A stretch of DNA of 64,000 bases from Stagonosporopsis chrysanthemi (lineage: Eukaryota; Ascomycota; Dothideomycetes; Pleosporales; Didymellaceae), in contig JAFISE010000065.1 in NCBI GenBank assembly GCA_022560025.1, positions 62,001-126,000 on the forward strand. Direction: 5' to 3'. A program made the position numbers and the translations under genes. Of this stretch, positions 10,683 through 21,690 are shown piece after piece (the first letter of the stretch is position 1; the number at the start of each line of letters is the position of its first letter). Under the pieces are notes generated by a model. The model searched no databases. It was not told the origin of the DNA and saw only the letters and a list, made by a program, of their open reading frames with translations.

Positions 10683-12454
10683 ATGTCCTACACCTCATCT
10701 CTCACTGGTCGCGAGCGGTCCAGATGGCCGCCTCTCACGCGCATGCTCATGTCTGGTGAAATGTCGGAAGAGAAGGGCCGTCAGTTGACACGAAAAGAGC
10801 GATTCGACGTGTGGATGGTTAACGAAGGATACCGACGACTATTTGTCTTCACGTTTGCGATACTGCACGTCATGGTATTCGTGTTTGGTATGATGAATTA
10901 CGGGCTGAAGGTAGGGATTGACGATCTTGCGCAACGGCATCAACTCACGCATCGCAGGACAACTCGATAGGCACACGCGCAAAATTCGGCATAACGTTCC
11001 CTATTGCTCGTTCAGCAGCCTTGACACTACACGTCGACGTAGCCTTCATTCTTTTCCCAGTGTGCAGGAATCTCATTTCCATGGCGCGTCGCACACCACT
11101 AAATGACATCATCCCGTTCGACAAGAATATCACATTCCACAAGCTCGTCGCCTGGGCCATCGTTTTCTTTTCTTGGGTCCACACCATTGCGCATTGGAAC
11201 AACCTTGCCAGATTCGCTGCATTCAACGAGCTTGGCTTCATGGGCTTCATCCTCGCCAATCTTGCCACAGGACCTGGATGGAGTGGCTACGTTATGTTAT
11301 TCGCCCTAATGGCCATCGCTCTGACCGCAGCTGAGAAGCCGCGTCGCGCGAACTTCGAGCGCTTCTGGTACACACACCACATGTTTATTGTCTTCTTCGT
11401 CTTCTGGTCTATCCACGGCGCTTTCTGCATGATTCAGCCCGACTTCGCGCCCTTCTGCGACGGAATTGGTGTTTTCTGGGAGTATTGGATGTATGGTGGG
11501 TTTGCGTACCTCGCCGAGCGAATTGCTCGTGAGGTCCGAGGACGCCACAAGACCTACGTGTCCAAGGTCATTCACCATCCCAGCAACGTCTGCGAAATTC
11601 AGATCAAGAAAGAGCACACCACTACCCGTGCTGGTCAATACATCTTCTTGTGCTGCCCCGAAGTCTCGATCTGGCAATACCACCCGTTCACCCTCACCTC
11701 AGCGCCTGAGGAAGACTACATCTCGGTCCACGTTCGTATGGTTGGTGACTTCACCCGAAGACTCGGGAAGGCACTCGGATGCAACCTCGACAAGAAGGCT
11801 GGCGGCGAGAAAGAGCAAAACTCCGAGGAAGTTGCTATGCGCCAGATCCTACCGCGCGTGTACATCGACGGTCCATTCGGTTCGGCATCTGAGGATGTGT
11901 TCAAGTTCGAAGTTGCCGTGTTGGTCGGTGCTGGTATCGGTGTGACACCCTTCGCATCCATCTTGAAGAGTATTTGGTACCGTATGAACTACCCACAGAG
12001 TCGCACGAGATTGAGGAAGGTGTATTTCTTCTGGGTTTGCCGTGACTTCGGCTCCTTCGAATGGTTCCGCTCTCTTCTTCTTGCCATTGAAGCGCAAGAT
12101 CTGGACGATCACATTGAGATCCACACTGTAAGCCACGCCCTCCCTACACAAGATTCTAACGATGCTAAGACCTCACAGTACCTCACTGCCAAGATCAAGG
12201 CCGACGATGCAACAAACATCATGATCAACGATGCCAACGCCGAGCAAGACGCTATCACAGGTCTGCGTGCACCAACGAACTTTGGTCGTCCCAACTGGGA
12301 TATGGTCTTCAAGTCCATCCGCAAAATTCACTCGCCCGCCGAGGCAGGTGTTTTCTTCTGTGGTCCTAAGGGTTTGGGAAGCACACTGCACGTCAAGTGT
12401 AATAAATGGAGTGAGCCCGGGTTCAGTTTCGTGTGGGGCAAGGAGAATTTTTAG
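10683..12454 (+). CDS. noxA: NADPH oxidase NoxA (gp91phox-type)
   Basis: Three exons: 10683-10910, 10958-12127 and 12179-12454, giving 557 residues. The N-terminal ferric-reductase-like membrane domain has His pairs at about 137/151 and 216/229 with the spacing used to bind two hemes. The FAD motif HPFTLTS is at about 318-324, YIDGPFG at about 378, and the NADPH-binding VGAGIGVTPFAS at about 399. The C terminus is EPGFSFVWGKENF, as in fungal NoxA. The enzyme moves electrons from NADPH across the membrane to make superoxide; fungal NoxA acts with NoxR, Rac and Cdc24 in sexual development, hyphal fusion and infection structures. The last intron (12128-12178, GTAAGC to CACAG) is 51 nt with no stop, so retention would add 17 residues. 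There are no EF hands, separating it from NoxC. Confidence 0.95.
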
Positions 12455-14107
12455 ATGCAGCGCAGAGCACTGATAATCGTATGTTAAGGACGGGAAAATT
12501 AGTATCTTATCGATGACAAGGAACGGTGGATGATATCACGCATTTGTCAAGCTATTACTATTGTACATAATTGGTGGTGGTTTTGCTTTCCAGCCGGTTG
12601 CACGCTTGCACTGTGTGCAGCGCAGCAAGTCGGGCTTTCACGATACCATAGATGAGTAGTAAAAGACTATACTTCGAATCCTTCGCGTTTGCAAGATCAG
12701 GCTATGTCTCCATATCAGGCCACCTCTCACTTGCATGAATGCCACCACACGCACAGTGTTGCAGCACTACTTGGCGAATCCTTCGAAACGAGACGAGGAT
12801 TGTCGCAATCGGATGGCATGACCCGGTGCGCCACCATTGTTGGGTTGCTAAGCTTTGTGTCTCGGGAGCCAAGGTGTTGGAGCAACAAATGTCATATTGG
12901 TCGTTTCAATATCCACGGTCTGACTTGCACTCTCAGCGCTTCGCTGGTCTCATGATTCGTGTTCACACTGGCAGCCCTCGGATGTCTTACTCACACCTAA
13001 CCACTCCGTTGAGTTCCACTGCCAAGGACCCTGGCGACGCATGTGGCTGCTACTCTCTACTTTGGTGCTTGTTACTTTATCACAGCGCACTTCAGTCTAC
13101 CCTGTGGAGTGTGTTGATGAACCAAGCTTCTCGACCCGTTCATTTCTGAAGTTGTGGAAGGGAGCAATCGATATGTGTTTATGTATCGTTTGCCGAAAGA
13201 TCGTCTGTCACATAGGGCCGCTTTACATAGCAAGGTTTCCAATTTGTGTATCTATATGGACTCGTTCTGAATACTACTTTCAGGGCCGCTCCTGGTTGGC
13301 TGACCAATGCTTACAACCAATCAGTAGCGAGCCACAGTCTAGCTTACAAGACTTAGCGGGATCAATACGTTTTGCCGATCATTATCATGCAACTCGTCAA
13401 AGCTTTTCTTCGTGACATTAGCTTCATCGTTGGGTTATACGAAGATGTACAAAGCATCGAATGATCATATACTGCAAGCGAGGTTTTTTGCGGAGTTGTT
13501 CTTGCAGCAACATGACGATCAGGACTATAGGAAATGTAACCTGCCGAACAGAGTAAGGCGTTGCGGAGACTGGCGGAGACTTCACGCTTTGATTGGTCGC
13601 ACAGCCGTTCATGCTAGAATGACTCCACCTACATCATCCTTCATGATTACCCGTGGTGCCAGCGCAAGTAGTCATCACGATGTGGTGACGGCCTATCGTC
13701 TTTCAGCAGAGTCAACGGTATGTGTAAAACTATTCGAATCCATTCTCAAACTGGTTCGAGTACTGCGAGGCACCGGAAACATTTAGTTCCATATGATATC
13801 TGTGTTGTCCACAGACTGAGATACCTTTAGCAGTGTCAACATTACTTATACGAATAAGGCAAATCTACTGATGAGATGTGACGGATTTGTGCTACCCCAC
13901 ATCTCTCCGCAGGAACAATGACGATCCTCCAATATCGGGCGATAAAAACTCCGCGTACCAAAGAACACGGCATTTACTCCGTGCACGGCACATCTTGAAG
14001 GGGCGACAAGGGCAATCGATATAAGGAATTGAAAAATTCTTGGCCTTGGTACCCTCATCGACAGGTGCTCCGTTTTCTTTACCCAGCGAGGCCGATAACC
14101 TGCTGCC
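12455..14107. other. Intergenic, no supported gene
   Basis: About 1.65 kb between noxA and the DUF5695-like gene. Several frames of 60-136 codons overlap each other without matching splice sites or recognisable motifs. Confidence 0.45.
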
Positions 14108-16810
14108 ATGTCGTTCTTCAACATCGCCTTGTCGCTCCTGATCTTAAATCCGCTTGTGAATGGTCAAGATGATCTCGGGCTCAGCAATGGCTATACAAGC
14201 TTCGATACTGGTAGCCTCAAGGGAGATATGGTCAGAAGTTCTCAGACACTTGCCTCTTTGAACTCGACCGGAAACGAGTTCGACTTCCTTCCGTCCGATC
14301 GGCTCGCTCACCTGGCATTCAATGGCGCCCATCACCTTGGTGATATCACGCTACGCTACCGCACGTCAAACGGCGGTGGATGGACGAGTGTCGACTCTGC
14401 GAGTGCGCGCAAGCCTGTTCTGGCTCTAAATGGAACTGGCCAGGACGTGATCGCAGCTGCTGACCTGAGGCCTACCTTCTCCAGTGAGATCCCACTTACG
14501 ATCACAAGAGAATGGTTGCAATATGAGAGCGACTTCGCTGTGCGTTTCAATATTACGAACAGAGGAAACGTCAGCGTTGAGTTGGGAAGCCTAGGATTGC
14601 CGATCAGCATCAACAACATCTTTACTGGGAGGACTGCGGAAGAGACACAGGACAAATGTGCCCTTGCCGACCCATATATTGGTCTCGACGCAGGCTATGT
14701 ACGCGTCTCGCATCTGGAGGGCACTGGAAACGCGCTCGTGATCACACCCATCGGAGCGACCAAGTTCGAAGCCTGGAGATTCCTTCGTGAGCCACAGGGT
14801 AATTTCAGTTATCAATCGCAGACATATGAAGGCAACTACGAATGGCAGATCCACAGTCTTGCCTATGCACAGATTGAGTGGAACAACAGTGTCCCCTGGA
14901 ACGAGCCGACTTCCAAAACTTTACAAGCCGGGGAGGAGTACTCGGTCGGACTTCGCTTTTCTGTTGCAGAGAAAATCCAGACAATTGAGGATGCAGTCAT
15001 CAAGACTGGATCACCACTCGCAGTGGGTATACCCGGATTCGTCGTTCCAGCTGACTCCTCAGTTCGATTGTACCTTAATCACACTTCGCCAGTAAAGAAC
15101 ATCGACGCAGGAGGTGCTTTTACCGTCTCTGAGTTGTTATCGTCAGACTCCGCGTACAAGCTTACCCCAGTATCTTCTGCATGGGGACGAGTGCGAGTCA
15201 CGATCTCATACGAGGATGGCAAGACCCAGACAGTTCATTATAAGATCACAAAAGATGCACCATCTGCTCTTGCAGATATGGGCCACTTCTTCTCGACTGC
15301 AGCTTACTTCAACGACTCCTCAGACCCATTCTATCGCGCACCATCGATCATGACATACGACCGCGAAGTCAACAAGATCGTCGAGCAGGACGCTCGTGTC
15401 TGGTTCGCTGGAATTAGCGATGAAGCCGGTACCGGAGCATATCTGGCTACTGCCATGAAGCAATTCGCTCAGCCGAATGCAAATGAGCTCTCGGCTGTTG
15501 ACCACTTTGTACACGACACAGTCGTCGGGACCTTGCAACAAGACGGCACTTTCGGTGTTGTCGCAAGTGCATTCTACTACGAACCAGGCGCGGTGAACTA
15601 CACGTATGATAGCTCATTTGATTGGACTTCTTGGACATCCTGGAACAAGGAGCGAGCATACACAACGCGGCGCGCATACAACTATATCCATCCTGTCGCA
15701 ACATACTGGTCGCTTTATCGGACTGCCAGGGATTATCCTGAGACAAGTCTCAGAGCTGAATGGTCATGGTATCTTGGACGTGCATTCAACACTACTCAGT
15801 ACTGCTTGTCCAATGAGGGTGCTAATTGCGACTATGCTCTGGTCGGCCTTATGGGCGAATGGGTGCTAGGTGAGCTCCTCAAGGATCTTAAACGAGAAGG
15901 CATGACTACTGAAGTCTCGGCGCTCGAAGCCTCGATGCGCTACCGGGCAAATTTATGGGAGACACAGGCTATTCCCTTCGGCAGTGAGATGGCCTGGGAT
16001 AGCACAGGCCAGGAAGGTGTCTACTACTGGACAGACTACTTCAACCTTCCCAACACCCCAGCAAAGGCCATCAACAGCATCCTGGCTTACATGCCTACAG
16101 TTGCTCACTGGGGTTGGAACGGCAATGCGCGTCGCTACTGGGACTTCATCTATGGCGCTAAGATCCAGCAGATCGAGCGTCAGCTTCACCACTATGGGTC
16201 TGGTCTTAACTCATTGCCTATGTTGCACTCCTACGAGAAGAATCCAAAGGACAATCTCTACGCACTTCGTGTCGGATTCGCTGGCAACACCGCGCCCCTC
16301 ACTAACATCGATGAGGGTGGCTTTGCTTCTGCAGCATTCCACTCGTTTCCTGAGCTCTTGAAGTGGGATCCATTCTCCGGTGACTACGGTCAAGGGTTTC
16401 TGGGTCTGGCTCTTGGACAAGCCGTGTACATTGTGAAGGACAGCAAGTTTGGTGTCCAGGCTTTCGGTGGTGACATCGACGAGGCGCGCTCTTCTGCTTC
16501 ATCGACTGTTATTGCGCCTCGAGACGCTGTCAGGAAGCGCATTTTCGTTGCTGAGATGGGATTGAAAGTCGAAATCAGTGCCGGTGCGATCAGCGAGATT
16601 GTCTACGATGAAGCCGCGCAGAAACTGAGCCTCAAGGTCAACCCTGCTGTCTCAGAAAGGGCGCTCAAGGCCAAGTCCGCTGTTGTTTGGCTTGAGCAGC
16701 CTGGTTCCAATACTGTAGGCTTTACAGTAGCAGGTGCGCAGCGGGAGCGTGGCGGATTTGTTATTGATCTTTCGAGTGGTAGTGCAGAGATTGAGATTGC
16801 AAAGTCGTAA
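14108..16810 (+). CDS. Secreted DUF5695-like protein, putative glycoside hydrolase
   Basis: A single 900-residue exon. Residues 1-19 (MSFFNIALSLLILNPLVNG) form a signal peptide. The mature protein has many N-glycosylation sequons and a beta-rich first half with blocks such as DITLRYRT and NRGNVSVELGSLGLPISINN. The second half is an aromatic-rich, alpha/alpha-barrel-like region (HPVATYWSLYRTARDYPE, YYWTDYFNLPNTPAK, HWGWNGNARRYWDF). This layout matches what I know of the uncharacterised DUF5695 family of secreted fungal and bacterial proteins, thought to be carbohydrate-active. The substrate is unknown and catalytic acids cannot be assigned by eye. It is unlikely to be a housekeeping protein, and there are no neighbouring sugar-use genes. 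Confidence 0.8.
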   Translation: MSFFNIALSLLILNPLVNGQDDLGLSNGYTSFDTGSLKGDMVRSSQTLASLNSTGNEFDFLPSDRLAHLAFNGAHHLGDITLRYRTSNGGGWTSVDSASARKPVLALNGTGQDVIAAADLRPTFSSEIPLTITREWLQYESDFAVRFNITNRGNVSVELGSLGLPISINNIFTGRTAEETQDKCALADPYIGLDAGYVRVSHLEGTGNALVITPIGATKFEAWRFLREPQGNFSYQSQTYEGNYEWQIHSLAYAQIEWNNSVPWNEPTSKTLQAGEEYSVGLRFSVAEKIQTIEDAVIKTGSPLAVGIPGFVVPADSSVRLYLNHTSPVKNIDAGGAFTVSELLSSDSAYKLTPVSSAWGRVRVTISYEDGKTQTVHYKITKDAPSALADMGHFFSTAAYFNDSSDPFYRAPSIMTYDREVNKIVEQDARVWFAGISDEAGTGAYLATAMKQFAQPNANELSAVDHFVHDTVVGTLQQDGTFGVVASAFYYEPGAVNYTYDSSFDWTSWTSWNKERAYTTRRAYNYIHPVATYWSLYRTARDYPETSLRAEWSWYLGRAFNTTQYCLSNEGANCDYALVGLMGEWVLGELLKDLKREGMTTEVSALEASMRYRANLWETQAIPFGSEMAWDSTGQEGVYYWTDYFNLPNTPAKAINSILAYMPTVAHWGWNGNARRYWDFIYGAKIQQIERQLHHYGSGLNSLPMLHSYEKNPKDNLYALRVGFAGNTAPLTNIDEGGFASAAFHSFPELLKWDPFSGDYGQGFLGLALGQAVYIVKDSKFGVQAFGGDIDEARSSASSTVIAPRDAVRKRIFVAEMGLKVEISAGAISEIVYDEAAQKLSLKVNPAVSERALKAKSAVVWLEQPGSNTVGFTVAGAQRERGGFVIDLSSGSAEIEIAKS

Positions 16811-17310
16811 GTAGCAGACAGGTGACAGCGGTGTATATAGCCGTAAATTGTCCAGCATCGTTGGTCTTAACCATTGGATCTCATGTTCCATGACATCCTC
16901 CAGAGGTCTTTACCATGTGACAGATTGTCCCGTGAGAGGAGCCAGCACGCTCATTGAGAGTGCTCGCGATGCTATTACTGCACTCGATGGTCTCGATTAT
17001 GGCCTCTGTCACCAACTTTGGCTGGGTACCCAAAGTGAAGATGGACACATCTCACGCTCGTCACAGTGGAAGGATACATGATGCTTCCCTCCTCAAAAGA
17101 AATAGTCCTACGTTGCAAGGACGACGAGGAGGGGTACGGTTACATCCAATAGTAGAAAACGCTTTCGAGGTGAAGGTAGCTTCCTAGCGTCTTTTGATTA
17201 GTACTTGATCTACAAGCTTCTCCACACACTCTTCCCTGTCCACTATCTCACTCCTACTGCCCATACCTTCTCTGTGGCCTAACTCTGCCTCCACAGTGTA
17301 AGTCCTCACG
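16811..17310. other. Intergenic, no gene seen
   Basis: Contains the 3' flank of the DUF5695-like gene and the CT-rich leader of the F-box/ankyrin gene. Confidence 0.5.
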
Positions 17311-18608
17311 ATGCTACTCCAACAGCTACCTCCAGAGATATTCTCTGAGATCGTCAATGCAATCACGAGCGCAGAGGACTTCAAGAGCGTTACGAAGTAC
17401 CGCCTGGTGTCTAGTCAGTCTTGTTTTCTGTGTGGAATTTGTAGCTGCTAACCTTAACAGGAAAGTTCAACAGCTTCATCATGGACGACATTACCAGCGC
17501 AGCAGCACGCGGTCGTACTCGTGACTTATTGCCAGATACGGAAGCCTACAAAGAGCTCTTCAAACACCATGCTGGAGAGATCTTGACCAAGACCATCATG
17601 CGCCGCGCACACGCGCGCGGCACTTTCCGTCGCTTACTCAAGGACATTGTCAACAGGGTAGTATATCTTTCGGGCCAACAGGGCTCCAAGCATGAAGACC
17701 AAGCTCGCGAGAAGTACGCCAAGTCCGTCTGCTATGCAGCTACTGCACTAGATTCAGACACCTTGCTCCAACATATGCTGAGAAAAATCCCGAGGTCGGA
17801 AAAGATGTTGGACACTTCACAGTATCCAGGGCTGGCCGTGGCCGCCGCCCTCGGCAACGCCTTGGGCTTCCGCAAGATCGTCTCTAGCCTTGACGATATC
17901 CTACGTCAATATTCAGGATACCCAAATGCTCTCAACGCTGCTGTCGCCGCAGATCAGAAGGGAGTGGTCGAATACGTCCTTGCATATATCGCCGGTACGG
18001 TAAAGTGCCCCTGGGAGACCCAGAAGGGAACCTGGGATGAGATGCGGAACGCCGCAAATGGAGTGTACGACGCGCTCCTGGTCGCCGTTCGGTTTCACCA
18101 CCATGACATGGCTGCCAGAATCATCGAATTCATGGCACAGAACAGAGAGCTCGGCAAATCAGTGGCGCCCAAATCCCGCAGATTGTTCCACGAAGTCTGC
18201 ATCGCTTCCGACAACGTGGAGTTCTACAGTCGAGCTGTGTCCTTCATGCGAGATAGAGATTGGGAGGCTCTCAACAGGGCGGATCGCGGCATTCTGGAGC
18301 TGACCAAGGATGAAGCCAGATACCTCTTGAAGAAGACCACGAAGTGGATGTTGCGCCGTCTCATTGAAACGAAGCAACTCGACCCTAACTACGTCGGTAT
18401 GGACGAGACACCCCTCTTTTTAGCCCTGCGCGTGCACCGGCTCGAACTCATAGAGGTCCTCGTAGAAGCTGGTGCAGACCTTAACGGCCAGCCACGCGCG
18501 GGAGGAGGGAGTGTGTTGTATCGAGCAGACACCCAAGGATGGAGGAGAGACTGTGAGTATCTGGAACAGAAGCTCCATGCAGGATTCGTTTGGCCCTCAC
18601 ACAACTAA
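17311..18608 (+). CDS. F-box-like protein with ankyrin-type C terminus
   Basis: Two exons: 17311-17413 and 17461-18608 (donor CTA|GTCAGT, acceptor TTAACAG), giving 416 residues. The start reads MLLQQLPPEIFSEIVNAI and continues to YRLVSRKFNSF, an F-box-like helix set formed across the splice. The middle is alpha-helical. The C-terminal 70 residues contain a good ankyrin repeat (MDETPLFLALRVHRLELIEV followed by LVEAGADLN). F-box proteins bring substrates to SCF ubiquitin ligases, with ankyrin repeats as a possible substrate reader; no target can be proposed. Such genes are numerous and fast-evolving in Dothideomycetes. The next gene is also F-box-like and on the same strand. Confidence 0.78.
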
Positions 18609-18797
18609 GCGAAATTGCTGAGGCCAAAGGGGTCCAGAAGGGTCAAGCCGATAGTCTAGCATACAGGAGTTGGTTGACTGCAGGTTCATGACGATTAAGG
18701 GTCTTTTCATTACCATGGGATGATCAGCACAGACCGTTCTTGTTCTTGAAAGTAAAAGTCTCGAAAGATATCTCATGGGTTCCGTCTGTTCAATTTA

Positions 18798-19670
18798 ATG
18801 ACTTACTTTTCGCATGCAACTATCCACACGTCTTCATCTACTACATTCACTACCGCAATGAAAGTCGTTCTTGCATCATTTTTTTGGCTAAAATTGTCGA
18901 GTTTGCCGGAGGAGTTGCTCGTCCAAATCCTGGATTATGTCCTATCCCTTCCCGGGTGTATCGCGAAAACCGAGTTCTGCCGTGGCAAATGCGAGTGGCC
19001 TTCATGCCACTGCCAAGACAGCTCCTGGAAACACACCCCGGCAAAGAAACTCACAAACGATACCCTGACTCCTCTTCTCGCGGCACCGGACCCAATCCCA
19101 AGGCTCGCAGGGCTTGCATTTTACACAGGCAACACGTTCCACTTTTGCGGTCCCCGAAACGACATGGAATTCGATGGCCTTGGAATCTGGCTTCCTCCGC
19201 GAGAAATGCGCCATTGGATTCGTCGCGTGGAAGTCGAAGTCGAGATCAATTTTCCACGTCCAGGCTCGCGCCTAGATTCCGAGGCACCAGTTAGCGGACT
19301 CACTCCGGCGCTTGACTGGAACTTCCTACGACGATTACAAGAAGGTGTACATGGGTTCACGGGATTGTGGACCCTCAAATTGATGTTCGAAGCTCTTTTC
19401 ATCACGAGAGATAAGCAACTGCGGCGTCTAGATGAACAGCTAGCCAGATCTGAGCCGTTCTGCTTTCAAACGGAGGAACTCTTCGTGGAAGCATGTTCTA
19501 CGCAACCGGTGTGGCAAGAGGACGACTTTCTGTTGAACGACGTAGTTCTCGATGAGCGTTTGGGGAAGGTTCTGGAGAAGTACGTGTCTGCGAATGGCAG
19601 GAAGCCTTCGGCGCCAAGAGGGAAGGTTAACAGGGTTGCAAAGGGACTCCGGTGGCAGGCTGAAGATTGA
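18798..19670 (+). CDS. F-box-like hypothetical protein
   Basis: Open for 290 residues. The section LSSLPEELLVQILDYVLSLPG near the N terminus is an F-box-like motif, and the rest (including GLAFYTGNTFHFCGP and RHWIRRVEVEVEINFP) resembles lineage-specific fungal F-box/hypothetical proteins. The Met at 18858 (MKVVLASFF) may be the true start, leaving the more upstream Met in the leader. No intron is needed. It lies 190 bp after another F-box-type gene in the same direction, a possible tandem family. The substrate is unknown. Confidence 0.7.
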   Translation: MTYFSHATIHTSSSTTFTTAMKVVLASFFWLKLSSLPEELLVQILDYVLSLPGCIAKTEFCRGKCEWPSCHCQDSSWKHTPAKKLTNDTLTPLLAAPDPIPRLAGLAFYTGNTFHFCGPRNDMEFDGLGIWLPPREMRHWIRRVEVEVEINFPRPGSRLDSEAPVSGLTPALDWNFLRRLQEGVHGFTGLWTLKLMFEALFITRDKQLRRLDEQLARSEPFCFQTEELFVEACSTQPVWQEDDFLLNDVVLDERLGKVLEKYVSANGRKPSAPRGKVNRVAKGLRWQAED

Positions 19671-20100
19671 GAAGGGTAATTTCACCAGATCTGAGTTGAG
19701 CGATACTCCAGTCAGATGCTTCGCCATTCATTCTCTCATGTCTATGAAATATGATCTGTTTTGGAGAATAAGTAGCTTTTGCCTTTTCCAAGAGTCGTCA
19801 TGAGTTTCAATTACGGAGTCAGAGTGGCATTCAGTCGCGATTGTAGAGTCAGGTATACAATATGAATAAGTGATGGCCATGTCGTGTGACGTTTGAGAAC
19901 GCCAATGGAAGGCGGGTCTTGAACGCAACCATTCCTAATTAGGAACAGTGACGCACTTACCACGGCTGTTATTCGGGGCTGCGGCGTGAGCGTTGATGTG
20001 GACTATCAGACACCGCCATCCGCTTTGCGCCTCGCACGATACCTTCCAGAGCCTGCATTGTCAGGGACAATGATTTTGGTGGCTGGCCCGCGAACACAGT
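19671..20100. other. Intergenic, no gene seen
   Basis: Contains the 3' flank of the F-box-like gene and the promoter of the Ldb17-type gene. Confidence 0.5.
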
Positions 20101-21690
20101 ATGGCATTTGACGTGTCGTACAACCTTGAGAATGAGCAACAGTTCTGGGATGGTGAGAGAGTTCTGTGCCGCCGTAACCCCACTACAAGACTAACACGCC
20201 GCGCAGAGCTCGATGACATTGTGTCAACGCGATGTCGAGACGAGGAGAGTATAGACAACTCTCTGCGCTCATTTCTCAACGTCACCACAAGCTACAAATG
20301 TAACAAATTCACGAAGTTCTTCGAATACCGTTGACCAGGGACAGCCGAGTACCTTGATACCGATTACAGCGTCGCGAAATGCATCTTTCGCGTATTGGAG
20401 GGTGAGCTCTTCAAGACACATAAGGAGTATGTCCGTCGACAAATGATATATTGTCTTCTGCAGGTACGCAGCTATGAACGTCCAGGTGCATGATGAATGT
20501 GTAAGATGAGCTAAGAGGCTCATAGGAAGAAGACAACCCCACCATTCACCTGGTCGCAGCTCTCCTCCTGTACGATGGCCGTAACAGTGGGGACGACGTC
20601 GTGTTCGAGATGATGCACACCGAAGGCAGCTTCCCAAGGCTTGTAGAGTTGGTACAGGCGGACAACGTGCAGGACGACACAAGACTACACCAAATGCTTT
20701 TGGAGCTTCTGTACGAGTCTTCTCGAGTACAGAGGCTTGTCTGGGAAGACTTTGGTATGTTCTGGCGGCCTGAACAGCCACAGAAGCGTTCAAACGATAG
20801 CTGACACAATGATCAGCCGCTGTAAACGACAACTTCATACTTTATCTTCTGGGGATCATCGAAGGCGCCTCTGACGACGCGGAAGATCCATACCATTATC
20901 CAGTCATTCGAGTTCTGGTGTGTCCCTCTATCATCAGTCATACCTGAAACTAATCGTCGAGTAGCTGGTCATGAACGAGCAATACCTGGTAGCCTCCACT
21001 AACCACCATAACGATGGCCGTCCTCCGGTGACGAACCGATTGATCAAAGCATTGTCGACCCATGGAATGACCTACAAAACCTTCGGATGTAATCTGATTC
21101 TGCTCCTGAACCGAGAATCAGAGACCTCGCTTCAGCTTTTGATTCTCAAGGTACTATACCTTCTTTTCGGCAACACTTTGACCGCAGAGTACTTTTACAC
21201 AAACGATCTACACGTACTCATCGACGTCATCCTCCGAAATCTGATCGACCTTCCACACGATTCACCTGCAGCCAACGCTCTGCGCCATACGTACCTGCGG
21301 GTGCTTTATCCAATCTTGACGAATAGTCAAATCAGCAAGCCACCACACTACAAGCGCGACGATATTCTTAGGCTCCTGAATCTTCTCATAACAAGCGGTA
21401 ACCACTTCGCACCCGTGGATGAGACGACACAACGCCTTGTTGGACGATGCACTAGCGTTCCATGGTTGCGACCTTCCTCTGCAAGAGAAGGCTCGATTTC
21501 TGGCAACAACAGTACAACGTCGCCCATCGATCCTGTCGTGAATGGCCAGAAGGAACTGGCGCGGCGAGCGCTCGGAATGAGCGTGCAGGATGGCGGCGAA
21601 AGCTCAACAAGCGTCCTCGAAATCGCATCTCACACGGAGAAGCCCGGAGTTAAAACACCCAGCATAACGCACCCAGAGCAGGCATCATAG
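20101..21690 (+). CDS. ldb17: Ldb17/SPIN90-type actin regulator
   Basis: Six exons: 20101-20152, 20207-20299, 20345-20463, 20526-20754, 20817-20917 and 20965-21690, giving 439 residues; every junction is GT-AG and keeps the frame. The protein begins MAFDVSYNLENEQQFWDELDD and is almost all-helical, with the blocks VFEMMHTEGSFPRLVELVQ, LHQMLLELLYESSRVQRL and TNDLHVLIDVILRNLIDLP, typical of the armadillo-like SPIN90/Ldb17 leucine-rich domain (S. pombe Dip1). Known family members activate Arp2/3 without a pre-existing filament and act at endocytic actin patches. After about residue 350 the tail is Ser/Thr-rich and probably disordered. This is the most intron-dense gene of the window. Confidence 0.88.
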
